From NCBI GenBank assembly GCA_019746355.1, contig JAIESC010000128.1:1-51421 (forward strand): 51,421 bases of DNA. The letters are read 5' to 3'. A program made the position numbers and the translations under genes. Each line of letters starts with the position of its first letter. Position 1 is the stretch's first letter. Below are positions 25,169-32,471 of this stretch, one piece after another. The notes under the pieces were generated by a model. It made no database searches. It saw nothing but the letters and a program-made list of their open reading frames with translations, and was not told the origin of the DNA. This DNA is from Xanthobacteraceae bacterium. GTDB taxonomy: Bacteria; Pseudomonadota; Alphaproteobacteria; Rhizobiales; Xanthobacteraceae.

Positions 25169-26539
25169 CTAGCCGATGCCCAGCGCCTTGAGCTTGCGGT
25201 GCAAGGCCGAACGCTCCATGCCGACGAACTCGGCGGTTCGCGAGATGTTGCCGCCAAAGCGGTTGATCTGCGCCAGGAGATATTCGCGCTCGAACAGCTC
25301 GCGCGCCTCGCGCAACGGCAGGCCCATGAGCTGCTCGCCGCCGTTGCCGTTCGGCATCGACGGCACCATCGAGCCCACGTCCTGGGGCAGCATGCTGGCG
25401 CTGATCACGGCTTCCGGATCGCCGCCGGCGAGGATCATCAGCCGCTCGACGTTGTTGCGGAGCTGGCGCACATTGCCTGGCCAGTCGTGCGATTGCAGCA
25501 CGGCCATCGCGTCGCCGCCGATCTTGCGCTGCGGCAAGCCGGTGAACTGGGAAATCTGCTCCATGAAGTAATTGACGAGCTCGGGGATGTCCTCGCGCCG
25601 CTCGGCGAGCGGTGGGACGCGGATCGGCACGACCGAGAGGCGGTGATAGAGATCCTCGCGGAACTTGCCGGCCGAAATCTCGGCCTCGATGTTGCGGCTG
25701 GTGGAGGACACGATGCGGACGTCGACCGCAACCTTGTTCGTGCCGCCGACGCGCTGGAAGGTCTGGTCGACCAGCACGCGCAGGATCTTGTTCTGCGTGT
25801 CGCGCGGCATGTCCGCAATTTCGTCGATGAACAGCGTGCCGCCGTGCGCCTCCTCGAGCGCGCCCACCTTGCGCTGCTGGCTGCCGTTGCTCTGCTCGAC
25901 GCCGAACAGCTCGATCTCCATGCGCTCGGGCGTGATGGCGGCGGCGTTGATGACGACGAATGGCCCGCTGGCGCGGCCCGACAGCGAATGCAGGTGGCGC
26001 GCGGCCAGCTCCTTGCCGGAGCCGGACGGGCCGACGATCATGATGCGGCTGTTGGTCGGGGCGATCTTTTCCACCGAACTGCGCAGCTGGTTGAGCGCCG
26101 GCGACTTGCCGACCATGCCGGTCTGCAGCGGCGTGATCGCCTTCAGCTCCTTCACCTCGCGCTTCAGCCGCGAGGTTTCCAGCGCCCGGTCGGCGACCAG
26201 CACCAGCCGGTCGGCCTTGAACGGCTTCTCGATGAAATCGTAGGCGCCGCGCTTGATCGCCGAGACCGCGGTTTCGATGTTGCCGTGACCGGAGATCATC
26301 ACCACCGGAAGCTCGGGGTGCAGCTCCTTGACGGAATCCAGGAGCTGCAGGCCGTCCAGCCGGCTGCCCTGCAGCCAGATGTCCAGGAACACGAGGTTCG
26401 GCCGCCGGTTCTTGACCTCGTTCAAGGCCGAGTCGCTGTCGCGCGCAGTCCGCGTCGCGTAGCCCTCGTCCTGCAAAAGGCCCGCCACCAGTTCGCAAAT
26501 ATCGGCTTCGTCATCGACGATCAGGACATCAGACGCCAT
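25169..26539 (-). CDS. ntrX: Nitrogen assimilation response regulator NtrX
   Basis: Response regulator of the NtrY/NtrX system, linked to nitrogen metabolism, redox and cell-envelope control. The 456-residue protein has a receiver domain (Asp9, Asp10; phospho-acceptor Asp53 in FLDIWL) and an AAA+ domain with GPSGSGKELAARHL and LFIDEIADMP. A Fis-type HTH lies at the C-terminus (NISRTAEFVGMERSALHRKL). The loop that in NtrC reads GAFTGA and touches sigma-54 is replaced here by unrelated residues (LFGVEQSNGSQQRKVGALEE). This absence is known for NtrX and argues against classic sigma-54 activation. It starts three bases after ntrY. Confidence 0.95.
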   Translation of the reverse strand: MASDVLIVDDEADICELVAGLLQDEGYATRTARDSDSALNEVKNRRPNLVFLDIWLQGSRLDGLQLLDSVKELHPELPVVMISGHGNIETAVSAIKRGAYDFIEKPFKADRLVLVADRALETSRLKREVKELKAITPLQTGMVGKSPALNQLRSSVEKIAPTNSRIMIVGPSGSGKELAARHLHSLSGRASGPFVVINAAAITPERMEIELFGVEQSNGSQQRKVGALEEAHGGTLFIDEIADMPRDTQNKILRVLVDQTFQRVGGTNKVAVDVRIVSSTSRNIEAEISAGKFREDLYHRLSVVPIRVPPLAERREDIPELVNYFMEQISQFTGLPQRKIGGDAMAVLQSHDWPGNVRQLRNNVERLMILAGGDPEAVISASMLPQDVGSMVPSMPNGNGGEQLMGLPLREARELFEREYLLAQINRFGGNISRTAEFVGMERSALHRKLKALGIG

Positions 26540-26542
26540 GTT

Positions 26543-28804
26543 TTATCGCTCGCTGAGAACTTCGGCTTTATTGGGATTGCCGGCGGCGGCGGCCACAGGC
26601 TCCGTGGTGAACTTCAAACGCATCCATGCGCCGCGCTGGCCGGGAAATTTCTCGGCAGCGTCGCGCAGCTCGATCCCGCCGCCGTGCTCTTCCAGAATAC
26701 GGCCGACGATGGCGAGGCCGAGGCCCGTGCCCTTCTCGCGCGTGGTCACGTAAGGCTCAAGCAGCCGATTGCGGTTTTCCTTCGGCAGGCCGATGCCGTT
26801 ATCGATCACGTCGATTGCGACGTCGGCGCCCTCACGCGATGCCAGGACGCGGATGTGGCCGCGGCCGCGCTGCTCCTGCGGCACGGCGGCAATCGCTTCC
26901 GTCGCGTTCTTGATGATGTTGGTCAAGGCCTGCGAGATCAGCCGGCGGTCGAAACGCGCCGGCATCTTCTCCTCGCCGAGCTCCAGATCGATGTCGATGT
27001 CGGCGTTGCCGACGCGCTGCAGGAACACCGCCTGTCGCACCGTATCGGCGATGTCCTCGGGCTCCATCACGGCCTTGGGCATGCGCGCAAACTTCGAGAA
27101 CTCGTCGACCATGCGCTTGATGTCGTCGACCTGGCGCACGATGGTGTCGGTGCATTGCTGGAAGACGGCCGGATCCTCGGTGATCGACTTGCCGTATTTC
27201 CGCCGCAGCCGCTCGGCCGAAAGCTGGATCGGCGTCAGCGGGTTCTTGATCTCGTGGGCGATGCGGCGGGCGATGTCGGCCCAGGCCGAGGTGCGCTGCG
27301 CCACGACCAGCTCGGTGATGTCGTCAAGGGTCACCACAAAGCCGTGCAACGCGGCCGGCGTCTGTTCGGTGGTGACGCGCACCGAAAGATTGCGCTCCCG
27401 GTTCTGCCGGCTGATCGTCACCTGCCCCTGCACCAGCCGCTGGATGCCGAGCTGGGCGCTGGTGATCAGATCCTTGAGCTCCGGCACGACCTCGACCAGC
27501 GGCTGGCCGATCACGTCGGGTTCGAGCCGGTCGATCAGCTTTTCCGCCGAGCGGTTGAGGATGCTGATGCGCCCTTCGCCGTCGACACCGATGACGCCGG
27601 CGCTGGCGCCAGCGAGCACCGCCTCGGTGAACAGGCGGCGCTGGTCGATCAGGTCGCGCGCGCGGACGATGTCGTCGCGCTGGGTGCGAAGCTCATAGGT
27701 CATGCGGTTGAAGGTCTCGCCAAGCTGCGCGAGGTCGCCCTCGGAGCGCTGCACCGGCACCTGGATGTAGAGGTTGCCGGTCGAGACGATGTTGGCCGCG
27801 CCGATCAGCCGGCGGATGGGCGCGACCAGGCGGTTGGCGAAATTCAGCCCGAGCCAGGCCGCGGACAGCAGCACCGCGAGCGCGATCACGGTGTACATCA
27901 GCGCGAAGGCGAGCTGCACGCCGGTGCGCCGGGTCTGCAGATTGGCGAAGTCGCTGACGGTTGCTTGCGTCTCCCGCAACTGCGACACGACCCGCGGATC
28001 GAGAGGCCGCACGATGCTGAGATAGGCGTTGTCATAGCCGTGCAGCTTGACGACGGCGGCAACCGCATTGGCGCCGAGCAGCATGCCGATCTGCGGATCG
28101 CTCTCGTTGACCTTGGCGAGGCCGGTGGCCTCCGGCAGCGGGATCGGCTGGTCGGAGTTGACGTCGGCGCGCTCGATCACCGTGGTGTCGGGGCCGATGA
28201 TGACCGCGGCGGCAAGCCCGCGCACCCGCGCCTGCGCCGAGAAGAACTGCTTGAAGCGCTCGCGCTCGCTGTCGAACAGGGGCTTCGCCCGCGCCACGTC
28301 GAACGACATCGCCATGATGTCGCCGCGGATCATGCGCGCCTGCTCCTGCAGATAGGCGTCGGCGACGATCAGCGAGTTCTCGATGATCGCCTTGGTGCGG
28401 GTCGAGAACAGCCGGTCGAGGCCGCGGTCGAGCGTGATGCTCGCGACCACGGCGACCAGGATGGCGGGCACCGCGGCGATCACCGCAAACAGCGCGACGA
28501 TGCGGACGTGGAGCTGCGCGGCCGCCCGGCCGCGCCGCCTCGCCTGCACCACCATCCAGACCTCCCGGCCGATGATGCCGAGCAGCAGGAACACCGTGAA
28601 GGCGTTGATGAGGAGGAGCGTGACGACGACCGAATGGGTCGGCGCGATCGGGGTCAGATCGGCGAGCACCACGAAGGTCGCAAAGGCCGACAGCATGGCC
28701 AGCGCCGAGGCCACCGGACCCAGCACCCGCATAGCCAAGTTGGGTGGCGTGGCCGCGATTTCGGCAGGTGTCGTTCGGTCCACGCTGGCGATACTGGTCA
28801 TCAT
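26543..28804 (-). CDS. ntrY: Membrane sensor histidine kinase NtrY
   Basis: Inner-membrane kinase that phosphorylates NtrX. The 753-residue protein has about four transmembrane helices: three in the first 130 residues, then a periplasmic loop and another near 300. A HAMP domain follows (FANRLVAPIRRLIGAANIVS). Next come a PAS domain (GVIGVDGEGRISILNRSAEK), the HisKA box [20 protein letters not shown] with its catalytic His, and an HATPase domain (DNGIGLPKENRNRLLEPY; TGLGLAIVGRILEEHGG). ATG 28804 or 28801 are equivalent starts. In relatives ntrY follows ntrC directly; here the two are about 16.7 kb apart, so ntrY must use a promoter in the segment upstream of 28804. Confidence 0.95.
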   Translation of the reverse strand: MMTSIASVDRTTPAEIAATPPNLAMRVLGPVASALAMLSAFATFVVLADLTPIAPTHSVVVTLLLINAFTVFLLLGIIGREVWMVVQARRRGRAAAQLHVRIVALFAVIAAVPAILVAVVASITLDRGLDRLFSTRTKAIIENSLIVADAYLQEQARMIRGDIMAMSFDVARAKPLFDSERERFKQFFSAQARVRGLAAAVIIGPDTTVIERADVNSDQPIPLPEATGLAKVNESDPQIGMLLGANAVAAVVKLHGYDNAYLSIVRPLDPRVVSQLRETQATVSDFANLQTRRTGVQLAFALMYTVIALAVLLSAAWLGLNFANRLVAPIRRLIGAANIVSTGNLYIQVPVQRSEGDLAQLGETFNRMTYELRTQRDDIVRARDLIDQRRLFTEAVLAGASAGVIGVDGEGRISILNRSAEKLIDRLEPDVIGQPLVEVVPELKDLITSAQLGIQRLVQGQVTISRQNRERNLSVRVTTEQTPAALHGFVVTLDDITELVVAQRTSAWADIARRIAHEIKNPLTPIQLSAERLRRKYGKSITEDPAVFQQCTDTIVRQVDDIKRMVDEFSKFARMPKAVMEPEDIADTVRQAVFLQRVGNADIDIDLELGEEKMPARFDRRLISQALTNIIKNATEAIAAVPQEQRGRGHIRVLASREGADVAIDVIDNGIGLPKENRNRLLEPYVTTREKGTGLGLAIVGRILEEHGGGIELRDAAEKFPGQRGAWMRLKFTTEPVAAAAGNPNKAEVLSER

Positions 28805-28904
28805 GCCCCATCAGCCCCGGCAGGGGCTGTCGACTCGGCGCCACAGAGACCGCGCAACGTGGCACCGCCCCAGCCGGCTGGAATAGGCCGACTGATGCTT
28901 TAGT

Positions 28905-28919
28905 GCAACACCATGTTGC
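28905..28919 (-). promoter_or_regulatory. Palindrome GCAAC-N5-GTTGC upstream of ntrY (NtrC-like site?)
   Basis: About 100 bases upstream of the ntrY start, the bases from 28904 read TGCAACACCATGTTGCC. This partly matches the NtrC-type dyad TGCAC-N7-GTGCA but lacks one base in each arm. It could be the site through which NtrBC controls ntrYX. No convincing -24/-12 promoter was seen beside it. Confidence 0.35.
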
Positions 28920-29070
28920 CCGATTGCGACATTTTCCGGGCGCCCATGGAAGCCGAAGACCAGCAGGAACGTCGCGCTATCGGTGATCGCGATGCTGCGC
29001 AAGATGCACGCGCCGCTCGCGGTGGGGCCTTGATCGCGTATTTTTGGCAGCGCTTCGCGCTTGCCACGCC

Positions 29071-29325
29071 TCATCGTCCCGGGGCTTTGAATTCGGGCGC
29101 CCGGGCCGGCCCGTTTCCCTTTTTCCGTCCCTCTCGAAAGAGGTGATGGAGCGCCGGGAGGCGCCACCGGCGGAACGCCGCCGGTGCCGGACCCAAATCC
29201 GGGGTCCGGCGCGCGCCACGGCAAGTCCCTGTTACCAGGGGTTGCCGCTTCGGGCGCGCGGGCCCAGTGACGTAGGGCCCGGCGCCTCCCGGCGCTCCAA
29301 CGCGATGCCATTGTCGGGCACCGCA
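29071..29325 (+). repeat. Structured dispersed repeat, copy 1
   Basis: About 255 bp nearly identical to the segment at 51164-51421. It has a perfect 19-base inverted repeat (29147-29165 with 29281-29299) enclosing further hairpins: ACCGGCGG/CCGCCGGT at about 29167-29186, GGACCC/GGGTCC, and CCCTG/CAGGG. This nesting suggests a folded RNA or a non-autonomous element such as a MITE or REP-like unit. It contains no gene; the frames across it are not protein-like. It lies between ntrY and the end of the defence operon. Confidence 0.85.
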
Positions 29326-29718
29326 CCCTGTTCCCTCTTCAAACGCCGCGATCGACGGCGATCGTTGATTGAGCAAGACGTCGTGAACATAGCGTGAACA
29401 CGTAGGAAATCAACCCATCAATCGAGGCCAAGGCATGAATCCTTGTGCCCTCACCTATCTACCTGATTCTTCACACAGTTCCGGGCCTTCCCTTACGCTA
29501 CCTGCGCAATCGATTCGCGTGGTCGGCGGTGGCAAGCAGTTTCATCGGTATGGTCAATCCCAGAGTTCTGGTAGCTCTCAAATTGATCACAAGCTCGAAT
29601 TTGTTCGGCATTGCCAAGCGGCGTGTCCTTCAAAATGCGATCGACGAAATAGGTCCGCGCATTTCTGCGGGGTATCCACAGCATAGCTGCCTTACCAGGT
29701 CGAAGGACAATTCAGCCG
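29326..29718. other. Non-coding stretch between the repeat and the HNH gene
   Basis: About 390 bases of visibly lower GC. Frames on the plus strand from 29435 and 29445 start here, but they have no recognisable family, run into the antisense of the HNH gene, and lack good ribosome-binding sites. It probably contains the left junction of the defence insert. A LexA-like box is at 29385. No terminator with a T-run was found after the HNH gene. Confidence 0.5.
29385..29399. promoter_or_regulatory. GAAC-N7-GAAC motif (LexA-like SOS box)
   Basis: Exact match to the direct-repeat box bound by alphaproteobacterial LexA. About 1.6 exact matches would be expected by chance in a window of this size counting both strands, and no gene starts just downstream, so this is weak. 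Confidence 0.2.
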
Positions 29719-30492
29719 TCATCTCTTCCATATCTGCGTCCGATGATAGGCAAGGTAAGGCTTGTGCTCGTTACGCAGAACTAACTGTCGTACTGCGGCG
29801 TTGCTCAACTCGGATCGCGCTGCCGAATCCAAACGAGAGGAGAGCAGAACCTTTCCATCATCATCGAATGTCACCAAGCCAGCATCGAATGCGGCGTCCC
29901 AGAGCGCCGACAAAAGCAGGCCGTTGTGGACATCGAGCCGCTGCTCATCGGTTTCACAGCGGGACCAAGGCATCATATGCGACGCCCTCAGAAGTTCCGG
30001 ACTTGATATCCCGGTCAGAGGGCAGCTTCCTTCCCAGTATTCCACCAGTGCGTCCCTGAAAATATCCTGCCCGATCCTGAACTTCTGAGCGCGCTCGCCC
30101 TCCGTGTCACCTAGACCGGAAACCGCCTCCTGATATTTCTCGAGGGGGAAATTTGGCAGGCTAACCGACAGGCGATAAATCGTCCCCACACCTGCATGCA
30201 GTGCCTCGCGGGTAATGAACGCGAAAGCCCCCGCATGTCCTCTGGCACACGGGGATGCAGGCGATGCATCCAGCGTCTGCGCCACGCCTTGGTGCATCAC
30301 TGACACAAAGAACGGTCCCGTCGGATCAGCCGCCGCCAGTCCGATTTCGGCCGGCGCACTGGCAGACCGAAAGAACAGCCATCCGGCTGCCTCCTCAGGA
30401 CCGATCCGATAGCCGTGTTCGTTCGCCGCATCCCGTAGCTCGGAGAGCAGCGCAAATGGATAGGCCGTTAGGCGGGCGTCCGTGCCAATCAT
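29719..30492 (-). CDS. HNH endonuclease, last gene of the defence operon
   Basis: A 257-residue protein with a C-terminal HNH_2-type nuclease domain. CPLTG (157-161) is followed by the first His in LRASHMMPW (His172), Asn190 in HNGLLLSALWDAAFD, and FDDDGKVLLS. The N-terminal 150 residues are unassigned and may bind DNA or a partner; a WLFFRSASAPAEIGLA stretch suggests a small beta-domain. HNH domains of this type occur in many restriction-like and toxin-like defence proteins. Its ATG overlaps the stop of the SMC-like ATPase gene (ATGA), so the two are probably produced together and act together. Likely the DNA-cutting effector; this role is inference. Confidence 0.85.
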   Translation of the reverse strand: MIGTDARLTAYPFALLSELRDAANEHGYRIGPEEAAGWLFFRSASAPAEIGLAAADPTGPFFVSVMHQGVAQTLDASPASPCARGHAGAFAFITREALHAGVGTIYRLSVSLPNFPLEKYQEAVSGLGDTEGERAQKFRIGQDIFRDALVEYWEGSCPLTGISSPELLRASHMMPWSRCETDEQRLDVHNGLLLSALWDAAFDAGLVTFDDDGKVLLSSRLDSAARSELSNAAVRQLVLRNEHKPYLAYHRTQIWKR

Positions 30493-32471
30493 AAATCGAC
30501 CCGTAGCAAGCGCTGCTCGGGCGGATCGCCATACACCTTGAGCCGCAGATGCGGAGGCTCTCGAAACTCTACCGGCGGCCCCGTCGTCGTCGTGACGATA
30601 TACTGAAATAGCGGTGTTCCGCCGACGCGTTCCAGTTCATCGGCAATGTCAAATAGCCTGCCGTAGATCGATAGCCCAAGGTCGGCCTCGCGGGGGCTGT
30701 CATGCAGCAGGAAAGACGGAACGCGCGTCGCCCCCTCGATGCCGAGGCACATCGCGGCCAGATCAAACGCAATGACCTTGAGCGAGTCGATTGCCGCCGT
30801 CCGACGATCTCCGCCCATGTCCACTGAGAGATCGAGTCCAGTTCCGGTGAGGGTAATGCGGCCTTTAGCGTCGTGTCCGACCAAACGCCGGATGATTGGA
30901 TCAAACTTCTCGCTCATTCGGCCGAACACGCGCGCCTGCTTGTCGCGAAATGCAATCAGCCGCTCTCTTTCAGTGTCAAGTCTTGCACCAATCTCGCGGA
31001 GACTCTTTGTTGCGTCATCCTGGGCTCCAATGAATTCAGCAAGGCGCTCGACGTCATCCTGTATCCTGCGAGCGCCGTACCAAATAGCCTCCCTCGCGTC
31101 CCGCGTCCGCTCTATGGCGGCGACGCGACTGGCTGACTGGTCTAGATACTGCTTGGCAAGCGCGAGCTCCTGCAGGACACGCGTCTTATCCCGATGCAGA
31201 GTCGTCAGCGTTTGTTTCTGCTTCTCGAAATCTTGCTTCCGCTGCTCCCAGCGCCGTCGGCATGCTTCCGCATCCGGAACTTTGTGCGAAAGCTTGCACG
31301 CTTCAGCCAGAGCGCGATCGATCGGTACCTCGCATATGGGACAGATCGGGTTCTCCGCCTCGGCCTGCGAATAGGAAAGACCAGGCAGCTCCCCCTGGAT
31401 CATCGCCAGCGCGCGTTCTTCGGCCGGAATAAGGGCCTCAATGCGGATTCTCTCTCTATCGAGGCGCATCCATTCTTGGAGAGCGACTTCATGCTGTTCG
31501 CGCGCCGCGGCGAGTTCACCGCCGTCTCCAGCGGGAACCTGGCTTGCCGCCGCGAGGCGCTCGGTAGCCGACCGACGCATGACTTCGATCAACAGCGGCA
31601 TGTCGGGCACCGATCGACCTTCAAGGTCGAGAGCAGTGAGAAGGCGAGCTTGCGTGCGTTCGATCTCCCACCGTCGATGCCCAATCTCCTGATCGAGAAC
31701 TCGGCGTTGCTCGGTCAGGCTGTTCACTTCGGTCCGTGTCCTCTGCTCCTCCGGCGTGATTGCCATCAGGAATGCACGGAGCGCCTCGAGCCTTGGGCCC
31801 TTCTCCTGACCGCTCGCCGGCAGGGGTGAATTCGATTCCGAGGCCGGCGATCGCCAATCCAGCACATCGTCGAACCGGCATTCCTGATCACGCGTCAACC
31901 ACGCCAAGGCGATCGGCCAGATAGGCCCCTCGGACCGCGGGCGAACCAGCTCCGCAAGCGCGGTGGTAATGATGCTTTGGTCAACGGCCTCGATGAAGGG
32001 CTCAATACCGGTCGAGGTGCCCTCGCCCGCGGCCACTTCATCGAGATTGCCGTTTGGCACGGCCATATGCCTGCGGCGAGTGCCGAGCGGACGGACGATC
32101 GCCCAGCGGGTCCCGTCGAGCATGACCTCGGCGCCAACAACGCCGTTCAGGAACGCTGTTCCAATACGGTCGCGCTGAGACTCGGTCGCGAAGCGATCCT
32201 CGCCGAGGCAATAACGGATAAGCCGGCAAAACAGCGTCTTGCCACTGCCGTGCCCGATTGCGTTTGCTTGTTCCGCCGAACCAGCGTCATCAGCACCATC
32301 CGGCGACCAGATGATGTTGAGGCCAGGACGAAGGGTAGTGTCTCGTAATTTCTCGCCACCGGGCTCCTTCCATATCGCCAGCCGTCGAAGCCAAAGCCGC
32401 GGCTCTGTCAGGCCTGCAATTGGACTGACGGTGAGAGGCCGCGGCCCTATCAGGTCAGGCTGCCGCGGCAT
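30489..32471 (-). CDS. SMC/Rad50-like ATPase with a CPIC zinc hook
   Basis: A 660-residue ATPase of the SMC/RecN-like class (similar to DUF2326/DUF3732 proteins). A P-loop lies at about 72-79 (AIGHGSGKT, with Ile where the first Gly is usual). Two long coiled-coil arms occupy about 230-370 and 385-510. Between them CPIC (377-380) forms a Rad50-type zinc hook. The Walker B/D-loop region SFLLHDSPREADLGLS is near 595. Such proteins dimerise at the hook and head and handle DNA ends, usually with a nuclease partner. Here the HNH gene follows with a four-base overlap. The gene start overlaps the methylase end by 17 bases. About 15 extra residues separate the usual DG and GSGK parts. Confidence 0.83.
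   Translation of the reverse strand: MPRQPDLIGPRPLTVSPIAGLTEPRLWLRRLAIWKEPGGEKLRDTTLRPGLNIIWSPDGADDAGSAEQANAIGHGSGKTLFCRLIRYCLGEDRFATESQRDRIGTAFLNGVVGAEVMLDGTRWAIVRPLGTRRRHMAVPNGNLDEVAAGEGTSTGIEPFIEAVDQSIITTALAELVRPRSEGPIWPIALAWLTRDQECRFDDVLDWRSPASESNSPLPASGQEKGPRLEALRAFLMAITPEEQRTRTEVNSLTEQRRVLDQEIGHRRWEIERTQARLLTALDLEGRSVPDMPLLIEVMRRSATERLAAASQVPAGDGGELAAAREQHEVALQEWMRLDRERIRIEALIPAEERALAMIQGELPGLSYSQAEAENPICPICEVPIDRALAEACKLSHKVPDAEACRRRWEQRKQDFEKQKQTLTTLHRDKTRVLQELALAKQYLDQSASRVAAIERTRDAREAIWYGARRIQDDVERLAEFIGAQDDATKSLREIGARLDTERERLIAFRDKQARVFGRMSEKFDPIIRRLVGHDAKGRITLTGTGLDLSVDMGGDRRTAAIDSLKVIAFDLAAMCLGIEGATRVPSFLLHDSPREADLGLSIYGRLFDIADELERVGGTPLFQYIVTTTTGPPVEFREPPHLRLKVYGDPPEQRLLRVDL

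Noticed and set aside
25199..28903. A 1234-residue open frame on the + strand across ntrX and ntrY
   Set aside because: It is antisense to two intact kinase/regulator genes, His/Arg/Asp-rich, with no domain; long shadow frames are expected at this GC content.
29385..29399. LexA box as evidence of SOS control of the defence operon
   Set aside because: The box is at the 3' end of the operon, no gene starts nearby, and 1-2 exact matches are expected by chance in 51 kb.
29445..30059. A 204-residue + strand frame next to the repeat
   Set aside because: More than half is antisense to the HNH gene; no ribosome-binding site and no recognisable family.
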